NCBI RefSeq assembly: GCF_001586255.1
Contig: NZ_CP014544.1
Location: 1,643,501 to 1,707,500 of the forward strand
Length of the DNA: 64,000 nt
Direction of reading: 5' to 3'
Source of the DNA: Zhongshania aliphaticivorans
GTDB lineage: Bacteria; Pseudomonadota; Gammaproteobacteria; Pseudomonadales; Spongiibacteraceae
The translations under genes were made by a program, and so were the position numbers. Positions 52,763-62,946 of the stretch are shown here, in pieces. Under the pieces are notes generated by a model, which did no database searches, was not told the origin of the DNA, and saw only the letters and a program-made list of their open reading frames with translations. Positions within the stretch are counted from its first letter, which is position 1. Each line of letters begins with the position of its first letter.

Positions 52763-53764
52763 ATGCGGGTATATGAAAAAGATGGACATCGTTCAAATGT
52801 TAACGATGTGCTAGCAAGCACAGATATTCATGAAGGTTCCGATGCGCGGGATGACGAAGATTCTGCACCGGAGAAACCCAGTAAAGTGGCTGCTAAGCCA
52901 GGTCGTGGTCGTCGGCAGTCGAGTGATCTCGACGCCACCCAGCTCTATCTCAGTGAAATTGGCTTTTCGCCGTTGTTAAGCGCAGAGGAGGAAGTGTATT
53001 TTTCTCGCCTCGCAAGAAAAGGTGATGAGTCTGGGCGCAAGCGCATGATCGAAAGCAATTTGCGTTTAGTGGTGAAAATTTCTCGACGTTATCTTAATCG
53101 CGGCTTGAGTCTATTAGATTTGGTTGAAGAGGGTAACCTCGGCTTAATTCGCGCGGTAGAAAAATTTGACCCAGAGCGTGGATTTCGTTTCTCAACCTAT
53201 GCCACGTGGTGGATTCGTCAAACGATTGAACGGGCGATAATGAACCAAACTCGCACCATTCGATTGCCAATCCATGTAGTAAAAGAGCTAAATAGCTATT
53301 TGCGCGCCGAGCGCGAATTAACGCAAAAGCTCGATCATATGCCTTCGCCAGAAGAGATGGCGGTAGCCCTAGACAGACCTGTCGCTGAAGCTAAACGCTT
53401 GTGCGGTTTAAAGGATCGTGTCGGCTCTGTTGATGTCCCGGTGGGGCAAGATTCAGATCAGGTCTTACTCGATACCCTCGCAGATACGCAGGCGCTGAAT
53501 CCTAGTGATATTCTGCAGGGCGAGGATCTGTCGAATAGCATCGATGTGTGGCTGGGCGATTTGAGCTCAAAGCAGCGTGAGGTTGTGGTTCGTCGTTTTG
53601 GCTTGCGTGGCCACGAGCCTGCCACCCTTGAAGAGGTTGGTCGCGAGATTGGGCTGACACGAGAGCGCGTAAGACAAATACAGGTCGAAGCCCTGAAGAG
53701 TATGCGTGTGCTGTTTGAGGCGAATGGCTTAAACGCAGCGTCGTTGTTTGCTGAAAGTCATTAA
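52763..53764 (+). CDS. rpoS: RNA polymerase sigma factor RpoS
   Basis: Stationary-phase/general stress sigma factor. The 333 residues show region 1.2 ([21 protein letters not shown]), region 2 ([57 protein letters not shown]), region 3 and region 4 ([33 protein letters not shown]). Spacing and the nlpD neighbour separate it from RpoD/RpoH. Ends in a strong terminator. Confidence 0.97.
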   Translation: MRVYEKDGHRSNVNDVLASTDIHEGSDARDDEDSAPEKPSKVAAKPGRGRRQSSDLDATQLYLSEIGFSPLLSAEEEVYFSRLARKGDESGRKRMIESNLRLVVKISRRYLNRGLSLLDLVEEGNLGLIRAVEKFDPERGFRFSTYATWWIRQTIERAIMNQTRTIRLPIHVVKELNSYLRAERELTQKLDHMPSPEEMAVALDRPVAEAKRLCGLKDRVGSVDVPVGQDSDQVLLDTLADTQALNPSDILQGEDLSNSIDVWLGDLSSKQREVVVRRFGLRGHEPATLEEVGREIGLTRERVRQIQVEALKSMRVLFEANGLNAASLFAESH

Positions 53765-53786
53765 GCTGAGTTCGCGCCATAGTTAG

Positions 53787-53826
53787 CACCATAAAAAAAC
53801 CCGCGTTTGCGGGTTTTTTTATGGTG
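53787..53826. terminator. Bidirectional terminator between rpoS and fdxA
   Basis: A perfect 18-bp dyad: CACCATAAAAAAACCCGC and its complement around a GTTT loop. The core ACCCGC / GCGGGT stem has A7 and T7 flanks, so it can end both rpoS and minus-strand fdxA. Confidence 0.93.
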
Positions 53827-53857
53827 CAGAAAGCAAGCTAAGCAATTAGCGAATAGC

Positions 53858-54181
53858 CTAGCGCTCGAGGTACTGAAGTTTATTGGGCTTGTTAGCCCAT
53901 TCTTCTGCGTCTGCTGGCGGTGCTTTCATTTCAGTGATATTTGGCCAAACCTCAGCCAATTCCGCATTCAATTCTAAGAATACTTGCTGGTCTTCGGGTA
54001 GCTCGTCTTCAGAGAAAATCGCGTTGACTGGGCATTCTGGTTCACACAGCGCGCAGTCAATACATTCGTCAGGGTGTATGACGAGGAAATTCGGGCCTTC
54101 GTAGAAACAATCTACCGGACATACTTCAACACAATCAGTGTGTTTGCACTTAATGCAATCTTCGCCTACAACAAAAGTCAT
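53858..54181 (-). CDS. fdxA: 7Fe-4S ferredoxin FdxA
   Basis: A 107-residue electron carrier. [17 protein letters not shown] and [16 protein letters not shown] hold the cysteines of a [3Fe-4S]/[4Fe-4S] pair; the C-terminal extension ([23 protein letters not shown]) is typical of Azotobacter-type FdxA. Its position between rpoS and mutS is that of Pseudomonas. Confidence 0.95.
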   Translation of the reverse strand: MTFVVGEDCIKCKHTDCVEVCPVDCFYEGPNFLVIHPDECIDCALCEPECPVNAIFSEDELPEDQQVFLELNAELAEVWPNITEMKAPPADAEEWANKPNKLQYLER

Positions 54182-54333
54182 TTTTGGTCAGCCCCTTTTA
54201 AATCCTGACTGTGGGTTGAGTAACTCGCAGAGCGCGGTATTGTAACACCAGTAAAAAATATGGGTATAGCTTTAGCCTTAACAATAATTTAACTGTGCAT
54301 TATCGTTTTTACACATTAGCCCGTTTAGCCAGC

Positions 54334-56916
54334 TTATTTCAGTAAGTCCTTTAGCCGATAAAGTAATTCATGGGCTTGGCGAGGGCTGAGGTCGTCGGGT
54401 TTAATGTCTTCAAGCTCCGTGACCACGGGGTGATCCGGCGCCGCTTGCGCGGCAAATAAATCGGTTTGCGGCCCCGCCGTATTAAGTTGACCGTGCTTAA
54501 TGGCTTGTGATTCCAATTGTTGAAGTTTGATTTTAGCTGCACTGACTACTTTGGCCGGAATTCCGGCTAATTTGGCCACCTGCAAACCGTAGCTGCGGTT
54601 GGCGGGACCTTCTTCTACCCGGTGTAGGAACACAATGTGGTCGTTGTGCTCGGTGACGCCGAGGTGAACGTTAGCGGCCTTGGGGTAGCTTTCTGGCAGA
54701 ACGGTTAATTCAAAATAGTGGGTCGCAAACAAAGTAAAGCCGTGAACGCGGTCGGCGAGATCAATGGCGCAGGCCCAGGCCAGAGACAGGCCGTCGAAGG
54801 TGCTGGTGCCACGGCCTATTTCATCCATCAAAATTAAGCTTTTTGCGGTGGCGTTGTGCAGAATATTGGCCGTTTCGGTCATTTCTACCATAAAAGTCGA
54901 GCGTCCACCGGCCAGGTCGTCTGAAGAGCCTATGCGGGTGAATATTTGATCCACCAAGCTGAGTTTTACGGACTTGGCTGGCACAAAGCTACCGATGTGG
55001 GCTAGCAGTACAATTAGCGCGGTTTGCCGCATATACGTCGATTTACCGCCCATGTTTGGGCCGGTAATAATGAGTGTGCGGCGGTCGTCGGCAAGTTTGA
55101 GGTCGTTGGCAATAAAGGGCTCATCGAGCACGCTTTCAACGACAGGATGACGACCTTGCTCGATATCCAGTATTGGCTTGTCACTGAACTCGGGTTGGCA
55201 TAGGTCGAGCTGGATCGCGCGCTCGGCCAGGTTGGCGATAACATCGAGTTCACACAGACCTTGCGCGCTGGTTTGCAGCGCGGCTAGTTCTTCATTTAAG
55301 GCGTCCAGCAAACTCTCGTAGAGGAATTTTTCTCGCGCCAAGGCCCGACTTTTACTGCTTAGGGCTTTGTCTTCAAATGTTTTAAGCTCTGGCGTAATAA
55401 ACCGTTCGGCATTTTTTAGGGTTTGCCTGCGAATGTATTCAACCGGGGCTTGATGCGCCTGCAGCTTGCTGATTTCGATGTAATAGCCGTGAACACGATT
55501 GTAGCCGACCTTTAGCGTGCTTAAGCCCGTTTTCTCGCGTTCGCGGCGCTCCATGGCCAATAGGAATTCACCTGCGTCGGTGCTAAGACTCCGTAACTCG
55601 TCTAACTCAGGGTCAAAACCTTCGGCGATGACACCGCCGTCGCGCAGTACCATTGGCGGATTTTCGGCCACGGCACGGCTGAGCAGGTCGGCCAGACTTG
55701 GAAATTCGCTGATCTGCTGCGCTAAGTCTTTTAAATACGGGATATCAAATGGTTTCAATTGGCTTTGTAACTCGGGCAGAGTCGCCAGTGAGCGCTGCAG
55801 GCGTGACAAGTCTCTTGGCCGGGCCGAGCGCAGCCCAACGCGGGACAGAATACGCTCTAAATCACCTATTTGTTTAAGCGTAGCGCGCAGGGTTTCAAAC
55901 TGATAATTGTCAATTAGCCCGACCACACCACTTTGACGGGCGCTCAAAATCGCTTGATTACGCAATGGTCGGTGTAGCCAGCGGCGCAGAAGTCGCGAGC
56001 CCATGGCGGTTTGGCAGCGATCAAACACCGATGCCAGAGTGTTTTCAGTGCCCCCGCTCAGATTTAAATCCAGTTCTAAGTTGCGCCGGGTTGCGGCGTC
56101 CATGGCTACGGCGTCATCGCGAGACTCATGTTTGAGTTGGCGAATATGGGGAAGGGCGCTGCGCTGAGTGTCTTTAACATAGTGCAGCAGACAACCGGCG
56201 GCGGCGACGCCATGATGAAGCTGCTCGCAGCCGAAACCGGCCAGATCTTGCACGCCAAAGTGCTGGCAGAGCCCACGGGTGGCGGCGTCAAAATCAAACT
56301 CCCAGGGAGCGAGTTTGCGCAGGCCGCCAAATTTGGGCATGTCGTCGATGTGGAGGTCGTCCGCAATAAGGAGCTCCGCCGGGCGCAAGCGCTGTAATTC
56401 GCCAATAAGAGCAGTCTGGCCTTTAACCTCAAGTACTTGGAAACGGCCGCTGCTCATGTCTAAGACGGCAATACCGAATACACCTGAATCACCACAGGCG
56501 GCGACAAGCAGCGCGTCGCGGCGCTCATCGAGTAGCGCTTCGTCGCTGATGGTGCCGGGCGTCACAATACGTGCGACGGCGCGCTCAACGGGGCCTTTGC
56601 TGGTCGCCGGGTCGCCGATTTGTTCGCAAATTGCCACCGATTCACCGGCTTTGACTAATTTGGCTAAATAACCTTCTACAGCGTGGTAGGGCACACCACA
56701 CATGGGGATTGGGTTGCCGCCGGCTTTGCCGCGCGCGGTGAGGGTAATATCCAGTAGTTCCGACGCCTTTTTTGCGTCTTCAAAAAACAGCTCGTAAAAG
56801 TCGCCCATGCGGTAAAAAACCACTTCATTGGGGTGTTCCGCTTTTATCTTTAAATACTGAACCATCATCGGCGTGTGGGATACTTCGGCGCTGCTGGTAT
56901 TGGCGTCTTTAGTCAT
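54334..56916 (-). CDS. mutS: DNA mismatch repair protein MutS
   Basis: Recognises base mismatches and small loops and recruits MutL. 860 residues in the standard order: mismatch-binding domain with [12 protein letters not shown] (Phe-x-Glu wedge), connector, lever/core, clamp, and ATPase with [15 protein letters not shown] (Walker A), [18 protein letters not shown] (Walker B), FATHYFELT and a C-terminal helical dimer tail. ATG 56916. No obvious terminator follows. Confidence 0.98.
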   Translation of the reverse strand: MTKDANTSSAEVSHTPMMVQYLKIKAEHPNEVVFYRMGDFYELFFEDAKKASELLDITLTARGKAGGNPIPMCGVPYHAVEGYLAKLVKAGESVAICEQIGDPATSKGPVERAVARIVTPGTISDEALLDERRDALLVAACGDSGVFGIAVLDMSSGRFQVLEVKGQTALIGELQRLRPAELLIADDLHIDDMPKFGGLRKLAPWEFDFDAATRGLCQHFGVQDLAGFGCEQLHHGVAAAGCLLHYVKDTQRSALPHIRQLKHESRDDAVAMDAATRRNLELDLNLSGGTENTLASVFDRCQTAMGSRLLRRWLHRPLRNQAILSARQSGVVGLIDNYQFETLRATLKQIGDLERILSRVGLRSARPRDLSRLQRSLATLPELQSQLKPFDIPYLKDLAQQISEFPSLADLLSRAVAENPPMVLRDGGVIAEGFDPELDELRSLSTDAGEFLLAMERREREKTGLSTLKVGYNRVHGYYIEISKLQAHQAPVEYIRRQTLKNAERFITPELKTFEDKALSSKSRALAREKFLYESLLDALNEELAALQTSAQGLCELDVIANLAERAIQLDLCQPEFSDKPILDIEQGRHPVVESVLDEPFIANDLKLADDRRTLIITGPNMGGKSTYMRQTALIVLLAHIGSFVPAKSVKLSLVDQIFTRIGSSDDLAGGRSTFMVEMTETANILHNATAKSLILMDEIGRGTSTFDGLSLAWACAIDLADRVHGFTLFATHYFELTVLPESYPKAANVHLGVTEHNDHIVFLHRVEEGPANRSYGLQVAKLAGIPAKVVSAAKIKLQQLESQAIKHGQLNTAGPQTDLFAAQAAPDHPVVTELEDIKPDDLSPRQAHELLYRLKDLLK

Positions 56917-57056
56917 TGCTAGATAGTGGCCTTATTCGTTAGGCGAAAGTGTGTGTTGTACAAGCTTTAAGCTGGAAATTGCGATGAAATTACACAATAA
57001 ATATAAGCAGGCAAGAATAGCAAATTGCATTAAAAACCACTAATTCTCTGCCGCTG

Positions 57057-57776
57057 TTAACGACCTTGATCTACTGCCTGCCAAGGCTTTTGGGCTAGAA
57101 ATATAGTGTGGCGGCTGCCCTTGCCGGGGCGGGCGCGCACAGTGTGGATAGTGACCTTAAAACGCGCTTTCTTTAAGCGGATAGCAAACATCGAGTCGGC
57201 GCCCGCAGACCAAATTGCCAATACACCTTCGGGGCGCAAGGTGGTAAAAAGGTCGTCGAGCCCTGCTTGAGAATACAACCAATTGTTGTCGTTTTGAGTC
57301 AGGCCTTCTGGGCCGTTGTCGACATCCAATAAAATAGCGTCATAGGCTTTGGGGTTGTCGCGTAATAGTTCGGCCACGTCGCCAATATGAACCTTTGTTC
57401 TAGGGTCGTTCAAGGGCTGGCCAGCGCAATCGCCTAGTGGCCCTTGGTTCCATTCGACAACGGCCGGAATCAGTTCCGCGACAGTGACCTGGCTCGTGCT
57501 GCCCACCGCGCGCAGCGCCGCCGCTAGTGTGTAGCCCATGCCTAGGCCGCCAACTAAAATCTCAGCGCCCGAGATTTCCGCGCTATTGTCGCGGGCTTTA
57601 AGCTGTTTGCAGGCCAAGTCGGCCAGTGCTTCTTCGGAGTTGTACAAGCGGCTGTTCATCAGTTCGCCGCGCACCCCAGATAAACGAATAGAGAACTCCT
57701 CACCGCGTCGGCTCAGTTTCAGCTCGCCGCCGTTATTGGGTATTTGTGCTGTGCCAAGGTGTTGCCAGGGAATCAT
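57057..57776 (-). CDS. Spermidine synthase-like (PABS-type) methyltransferase-fold protein
   Basis: A 239-residue SAM-dependent-fold protein. A short beta N-terminus (LSRRGEEFSIRLSGVRGELMNSR) leads to ILVGGLGMGYTLAAAL (motif I), VTVAELIPAVVEWN (motif II acid) and AILLDVDNGPEGLTQ in place of the usual Asp-x-x-Asp catalytic motif of true aminopropyltransferases. The diamine-site aspartate is therefore uncertain and polyamine synthesis not assured. ATG 57776 is preferred (AGAGG five bases upstream) to 57812. Divergent from recA. Confidence 0.8.
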   Translation of the reverse strand: MIPWQHLGTAQIPNNGGELKLSRRGEEFSIRLSGVRGELMNSRLYNSEEALADLACKQLKARDNSAEISGAEILVGGLGMGYTLAAALRAVGSTSQVTVAELIPAVVEWNQGPLGDCAGQPLNDPRTKVHIGDVAELLRDNPKAYDAILLDVDNGPEGLTQNDNNWLYSQAGLDDLFTTLRPEGVLAIWSAGADSMFAIRLKKARFKVTIHTVRARPGKGSRHTIFLAQKPWQAVDQGR

Positions 57777-57927
57777 GTGGCCTCTGGGAGCTGAGCTAAA
57801 GTTGGGCTGCACTTTAACACAGGCTGTTTTAGGCTTAACAGCAATGAAATGTTTGCGATAGGCAAGTGGGGCTAAGTTTATCCCGCTGGGCGGATATGAT
57901 GAGTTCTAAAGAATTTAGCTTCTGGCA

Positions 57928-57964
57928 TTGACAAGAGCATGAATAATACTGATTATACATACAG
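57928..57964 (+). promoter_or_regulatory. recA promoter with LexA (SOS) box
   Basis: TTGACA (57928-57933) and GATTAT (57951-57956) are 17 bp apart. The LexA site CTGATTATACATACAG (57949-57964) matches the gammaproteobacterial CTGT-N8-ACAG consensus at seven of eight fixed positions and covers the -10. It lies 69 bases before the recA ATG, so LexA repression and SOS induction are expected. Confidence 0.85.
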
Positions 57965-58033
57965 TTGTTTGGCCAGTAGTTCAGTCAGCCATTATTCATT
58001 TTAATATCAGCATTCACAAAGGGTAGAGAACAT

Positions 58034-59068
58034 ATGGATCCCAATAAGCAAAAAGCACTGGAATCGGCACTTAGCCAGATTGAGCGCCAGTTTGGTAAGG
58101 GTTCAATCATGAAAATGGGCGATAGCTCACGGGAAGTGATGCCATCTGTCTCTACTGGCTCGCTGGGACTGGATATTGCCCTAGGCATTGGCGGCCTACC
58201 CTATGGTCGAATAGTTGAAATCTACGGGCCAGAGTCCTCTGGTAAAACCACACTGTGTTTACAGGTTATGGCCGAGGCTCAGAAAGCGGGTAAAACCGTT
58301 GCGATTGTGGACGCTGAGCATGCACTAGACCCTCAGTACGCGGAAAAGCTGGGGGTTAATCTTGAAGATTTACTGGTTTCCCAGCCAGATACGGGTGAGC
58401 AGGCATTAGAAATTACCGATATGCTGGTTCGCTCAGGCTCGGTAGATGTCATTGTTATCGATTCGGTAGCCGCGTTAGTGCCCAAAGCCGAAATTGAAGG
58501 TGAAATGGGCGACACCCATGTTGGTCTGCAAGCGCGTTTAATGTCGCAAGCGCTACGTAAATTAACGGGTAATATTAAAAACGCGAACTGCCTCGTTATC
58601 TTTATTAACCAAATTCGTATGAAAATCGGGGTAATGTTTGGTAACCCTGAAACCACATCTGGTGGTAATTCACTAAAATTCTATGCATCAGTACGTCTCG
58701 ATATTCGCCGCACCGGTGCGGTCAAAGACGGCGAAGAAGTGATTGGTAACGAAACGCGAGTTAAAGTTGTTAAAAACAAGGTTTCGCCACCCTTTAAACA
58801 AGCAGAATTTCAGATCCTTTACGGTCAGGGTATCTACCGTCTTGGCGAAGTCATTGACTTGGGCGTCAAGCAGGGCTTGGTCGACAAAGCCGGTGCTTGG
58901 TATGCCTATAAAGGTGATAAAATTGGCCAAGGTAAGGCGAATGCGGCTAAATATTTGGCTGAACATCCCGAGATAGCTGCTGAAATTGAAGGTCAAGTTC
59001 GCGAAGCCTTACTGCCTAAACCAACAGCAAAGAAAGTGGCTGATGAGTCTGTTGTTGCTGAGAAATAG
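58034..59068 (+). CDS. recA: Recombinase RecA
   Basis: Strand-exchange ATPase of homologous recombination and LexA co-protease. 344 residues: N-terminal helix ([21 protein letters not shown]), Walker [10 protein letters not shown] (residues 67-75), Walker B region [13 protein letters not shown]-binding loop 1 [19 protein letters not shown], loop 2 [19 protein letters not shown], and a C-terminal domain. A downstream recX is not present before the terminator. Confidence 0.99.
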   Translation: MDPNKQKALESALSQIERQFGKGSIMKMGDSSREVMPSVSTGSLGLDIALGIGGLPYGRIVEIYGPESSGKTTLCLQVMAEAQKAGKTVAIVDAEHALDPQYAEKLGVNLEDLLVSQPDTGEQALEITDMLVRSGSVDVIVIDSVAALVPKAEIEGEMGDTHVGLQARLMSQALRKLTGNIKNANCLVIFINQIRMKIGVMFGNPETTSGGNSLKFYASVRLDIRRTGAVKDGEEVIGNETRVKVVKNKVSPPFKQAEFQILYGQGIYRLGEVIDLGVKQGLVDKAGAWYAYKGDKIGQGKANAAKYLAEHPEIAAEIEGQVREALLPKPTAKKVADESVVAEK

Positions 59069-59089
59069 TCGGCCTTAAGCACTAATCAT

Positions 59090-59124
59090 AATCCTGCAGC
59101 CTTGGCGGCTGCAGGATTTATTTT
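59090..59124 (+). terminator. Terminator after recA
   Basis: Perfect 12-bp stem AATCCTGCAGCC / GGCTGCAGGATT with a TTGGC loop, followed by a T-rich tail. It also separates recA from convergent pilU. Confidence 0.88.
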
Positions 59125-59141
59125 AGTACATGTCTAGCCTT

Positions 59142-60314
59142 TTACTCAGGCAGTTCTTCTTCGTCATTATCCATTTCTAAGCTTAAACTCATTGCTGATA
59201 TAGACTTTTTGTCGTCGGTATTGCTGTCTTCTACCGCGTCAGCGGGGATGCCACGTTTGCTATGCAGTTTTATTCGCAGCCGGAGGTTGTTCGCTGAGTC
59301 TGCATTTTTTAAGGCTTCCGCAAATGATATTTTACCGGCCTCGTAAAGATTGAAGAGGGCGAGGTCAAAGGTTTGCATGCCCACGTTTTCAGACTTGTGC
59401 ATGATTTCTTTGATAGTTTCAATTTCACCTTTATGAATTGCTTGGGCGACGGTGGGTGTGCCGAGAAGAATCTCAATAGCTGCGGCCCGTTTGCCGTCCT
59501 CAGTGGGCACTAATCGTTGTGATACAAAACACTTTAAGTTCATCGACAGGTCTTGCAGTAACTGATTGCGGCGCTCTTCTGGGAAAAAATTGATAATACG
59601 GTCTAAAGCTTGGTTAGCATTATTCGCGTGTAGTGTGGAAATACAGAGATGGCCGGTTTCTGCGAAGGCGAGGGCGTGCTCCATGGTTTCGCGGTCGCGA
59701 ATCTCACCAATAAGAATAACGTCGGGCGCCTGACGAAGGGTGTTCTTTAAGGCTTGGTGAAAGCTCCTAGTATCCATACCAATTTCACGTTGGTTGACGA
59801 TACTGCGCTTGTGGCGGTGAATAAATTCTATAGGGTCTTCAATGGTGATGATGTGGCCACTGCTATTAGTGTTGCGGTGATCGATAAGCGCAGCTAGGGA
59901 CGTAGATTTACCTGAGCCGGTGGCGCCGACGAATAACACCAAACCACGCTTGGTCATTATTACGTCTTTTAATATAGGGGGTAGGCCTAGAGCGTCGACA
60001 TTAGGGATGTCGGTAACGATATTCCTAGCTACCATTGATATTTCATTGCGTTGCTTAAAAATATTTACTCTGAAGCGACCTACGCCAGGAATATGATAGG
60101 CGAGATTCATCTCTAGCTCTTGTTCAAATTCTTCGATCTGGCCGGCATCCATAATCGAATAGGCAATTTTTTTAATGTCGCCCGGTGAAAAGCTGTCTTT
60201 ATCTAGGGGTTTCAATTTACCGTGGAATTTCGCGCAGGGGGGGGCCCCTGTGCTGAGGAATAGATCGGAGCCGTCATTTTTGGCGAGGACGGTGAGGTAG
60301 TCATTAAACGTCAT
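59142..60314 (-). CDS. pilU: Type IV pilus twitching ATPase PilU
   Basis: Hexameric retraction ATPase acting with PilT at the base of type IV pili. The 390 residues have an N-terminal PAS-like half (GSDLFLSTGAPPCAKFHGKL), Walker A LFVGATGSGKSTSLAALI, the Asp box (IITIEDPIEFIH), Walker B (QAPDVILIGEIRDRETMEHAL) and the His box (TGHLCISTLHANNANQALDRI). The acidic 50-residue tail (SLEMDNDEEELPE) is a PilU trait. pilT is not next to it. Confidence 0.92.
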   Translation of the reverse strand: MTFNDYLTVLAKNDGSDLFLSTGAPPCAKFHGKLKPLDKDSFSPGDIKKIAYSIMDAGQIEEFEQELEMNLAYHIPGVGRFRVNIFKQRNEISMVARNIVTDIPNVDALGLPPILKDVIMTKRGLVLFVGATGSGKSTSLAALIDHRNTNSSGHIITIEDPIEFIHRHKRSIVNQREIGMDTRSFHQALKNTLRQAPDVILIGEIRDRETMEHALAFAETGHLCISTLHANNANQALDRIINFFPEERRNQLLQDLSMNLKCFVSQRLVPTEDGKRAAAIEILLGTPTVAQAIHKGEIETIKEIMHKSENVGMQTFDLALFNLYEAGKISFAEALKNADSANNLRLRIKLHSKRGIPADAVEDSNTDDKKSISAMSLSLEMDNDEEELPE

Positions 60315-60955
60315 GGCTGGCTCTCATAAGCAGGCAGTGTGTTGGCAGTGATGCAATAAATAAGGTGCAAGTGACGAATGTTACGGTGTACGCAATACTT
60401 GCCGTAATGAACAGCGAGGTGCTATTTCATAGGGCGATCCTGCTCGGCACTTACATAGTCATTGGCAGCAAGCCCTGTGTGTTGAGTTTGTTAAGCATTG
60501 TATTATGTTAGCAATCGCGAATGGAGACAATATTAGCACTCCTTCTTCAAACCAATGTCCTTGAAATCGCCCATAAACACCCGTAAAAGCTCGAGTGTCT
60601 GCTTAGCTGAACCGACAGGAATAGAACCAATAGTAGAAATATAGTCCCAAATAGTGGGAACGCAACACGATTGTGTGGGGGCACTCTAAAAGAATCAGTA
60701 GGCATGGAGCAGCAAGTTTGCAAATTTAGGACATCGTCCTCGCCTGCACTGAGTCCTGCGCGATGAGCTAGCTATTCAAGTATTGATATTTAAATACTGT
60801 ATAAACCCGATAGTGAGCTTTATAAGTCTTAACGTAGAGTTGGAATAGCCTTTGGCGCGCGTATGCACTTTTAATTTTCGTGTCTAACAAGTATGTGGTA
60901 CGGAGTTGAAGGGTGTGTTGGCTCACCCTCATTTACTAGAGGGCGAGCCGAGGGC
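60315..60955. other. Intergenic region between pilU and the Tad locus, with a possible gene remnant
   Basis: About 640 bp with no complete gene. It contains stretches of mixed base composition and a minus-strand 50-codon open frame without a start codon (60533-60685). The region precedes pilU on the minus strand, so the pilU promoter should be here, but no clear -35/-10 pair is seen. Confidence 0.5.
60533..60685 (-). pseudogene. Possible protein-coding remnant
   Basis: An open frame of 50 codons bounded by stops and lacking any plausible start near its 5' end. It reads as natural protein (IWDYISTIGSIPVGSAKQ, then LELLRVFMGDFKDIGLKKEC) rather than random sequence. The family is not recognised. 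It could be the tail of a deleted gene or a chance frame. Confidence 0.25.
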
Positions 60956-62674
60956 TTAATTTACCAGTCTGACTTTATCATTTTCACAGGTCAGGGCAGC
61001 GCCAACATTGGCACCAGCTAAGCTAGTTCCAAGGCTGCTTAGCAACGGGTTTATGATTGGGATTAACAGAGCGGAAAGGACGCCATCTAATACCGCAGTT
61101 ACCGAATTAAGAATCGGGTTCAATACAAATCCTAATGGGATTATACCTATTAATACAGGATTAAGGTCGATCTGTAAGCTGAGCACGTTGCCAAGATTTG
61201 TGCCGGTAGGAGAGTAGGCGTTTTCGCCAATTCCGTCTTTAACTTCTGGTAGGTATTCTTCGGACGGTGACTGTTCGTGGTTTATGAATGTTGTCCCACT
61301 AGCCACTGTCAATGTTGCCTTCATTTCAAGTCGGAAGATTGGAATGCCTAATACGGTAATGTTTGCGATAGGTGTACGGTTAAGTGTGTAGCTACCAGCC
61401 GCAAAATTAGCCCGTGATGCAGCGGGGGTATTACCGATTCTGCCTATTTGGATCGTCGCGGCACTGGTATTAGTATTGCTATTTATGCTGCTTGGCCCAC
61501 CGTCGCAATTTTGGCTTTCATTTACGATGCTGGCATTTGCGGTTGCCGCTTTAACAATGACGTCTATTTGAGCTGGTAGTGGTGAGATACTTGCCAAACC
61601 GAGACCATTGAGCAAACTAGACCTTAGCGAAATAAAAATATCAGCCTGAGAAGTTCTTGCGGTAATGTCGTCAAAGTCTGGGTTACCGATGGCCGAAAAT
61701 TGTGCGGCTTCGATGATTTTTATCCCCATTTCTCCATTGAGGAGACCAAACACATTCACCGCTTGGTTAAGTGCTACAAAGCTGTTCTCATTTGCAAGTT
61801 GGAGCCCACCTTGTACTAGATTGAGTACGTTTATAGGAACGTCAAGTGCGGCTGCGGGCAGGTCGTCGCCGATCTTTAACAGATCTCCGAGCGCAATGCT
61901 GTCAAAGTCGCCTGGCACAAGGCTGCTGATGTCTTCAACGCTAGTTGCTACGGTAGTCGCGCCAGAGTTGTCTAAAACAGTCGCGGTTAAGTCTAGCAAG
62001 GTACCAACCGAAAGCGCGGTTGTTAGAACGCTATCGTAGTCTCCAGCCGAGATTCCTAGGCTAATAGATAATGCATCGAGTAAGTCTAGTAGATTGACAT
62101 TAGTATTCAGTAGGCCTTGCCAAGCGGCAATATTTAAATTGAGTGTTCCGCCAAGTATATCGCCCAGCACGGCATTCAGCAGGCTGCTTTGTTGACTGTT
62201 TATGGAAATAAGGTTGCTGCGTATAGCAATTTGCGCGGTTGGTTCACAAGCCTTTGCTGTCGCCGTTGCGCTGAGGCTGATCTCATTATCTTCAGAGGGA
62301 AGTAACTGAGCAAATAGTGAGGCGGGCACGGTATGTACAAGATTGACGGTAACGGCATTTCCGGTGCGACTGATTGCGATGCTGCTATTGGTATCGTTGC
62401 CTTTAAAATCATTTCGGCTTGCCGACAATACGTACATATCTGCCATGCTCATGGCTTCTACGTCGAGGCTTTGATCTCGACAGTAGATTAATGCCGTCTC
62501 CATCGCCGCTAAGTCGGCATTTTTTTGCAGGCTGCGCTTTTCTAAATAAAGTCGACCAGTATCAGCAACCACCGCGACAAAGGTAAATAAACTCAACATC
62601 ATCAGCACAGCCAAAATTGTGATGACACCGGCCTGCTTAGTAGGGTGGTGATTAAATTTTTGCTGTGCTCGCAT
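60956..62674 (-). CDS. TadG-like pilus assembly protein
   Basis: A 572-residue protein starting with the TadE/TadG N-terminal segment: a basic lead, one membrane helix (GVITILAVLMMLSLFTFVAVV) and DTGRLYLEKRSLQKNADLAAMETAL. The extracytoplasmic remainder is alternating hydrophobic/polar with many Leu/Ile/Asn repeats and few cysteines; the VWA domain of some TadG proteins is not evident. TadE/F/G minor pseudopilins help build Flp pili on the cell surface. Five bases downstream of the DUF3613 gene, same strand. Confidence 0.83.
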   Translation of the reverse strand: MRAQQKFNHHPTKQAGVITILAVLMMLSLFTFVAVVADTGRLYLEKRSLQKNADLAAMETALIYCRDQSLDVEAMSMADMYVLSASRNDFKGNDTNSSIAISRTGNAVTVNLVHTVPASLFAQLLPSEDNEISLSATATAKACEPTAQIAIRSNLISINSQQSSLLNAVLGDILGGTLNLNIAAWQGLLNTNVNLLDLLDALSISLGISAGDYDSVLTTALSVGTLLDLTATVLDNSGATTVATSVEDISSLVPGDFDSIALGDLLKIGDDLPAAALDVPINVLNLVQGGLQLANENSFVALNQAVNVFGLLNGEMGIKIIEAAQFSAIGNPDFDDITARTSQADIFISLRSSLLNGLGLASISPLPAQIDVIVKAATANASIVNESQNCDGGPSSINSNTNTSAATIQIGRIGNTPAASRANFAAGSYTLNRTPIANITVLGIPIFRLEMKATLTVASGTTFINHEQSPSEEYLPEVKDGIGENAYSPTGTNLGNVLSLQIDLNPVLIGIIPLGFVLNPILNSVTAVLDGVLSALLIPIINPLLSSLGTSLAGANVGAALTCENDKVRLVN

Positions 62675-62679
62675 GCTGA

Positions 62680-62946
62680 TTACTCTGTTTTAAATGAGTC
62701 TTTGCTGAAGCGCTCAGGAATAGGGTGCGAAAAACTTTTAATATAGCGCTCATACACCTCGGTGCTGACCTTGCCGCTTAGATGCTGCTCTTGCGTGCTG
62801 GCATTTTGGCCAGAGCTTTGTTGTGCTAGTAAGCGACTGGTCACCGTTTCAAACTTTGCATTTGGGGTGTACACAATCTCCGGTTCAGCGAAGCTTGGAA
62901 TAGCGGTGGCGGCGCTTAGTGCTAGGGCAAGTATTACGGGCTTCAT
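62680..62946 (-). CDS. DUF3613 small exported protein of the Tad locus
   Basis: An 88-residue protein with a signal peptide (MKPVILALALSAATAIPSFA) and the DUF3613 tail STEVYERYIKSFSHPIPERF. The family occurs within Tad pilus operons; its function is unknown. The start overlaps the end of tadD by 4 bases (ATGA), and tadG follows after 5 bases. Confidence 0.8.
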   Translation of the reverse strand: MKPVILALALSAATAIPSFAEPEIVYTPNAKFETVTSRLLAQQSSGQNASTQEQHLSGKVSTEVYERYIKSFSHPIPERFSKDSFKTE

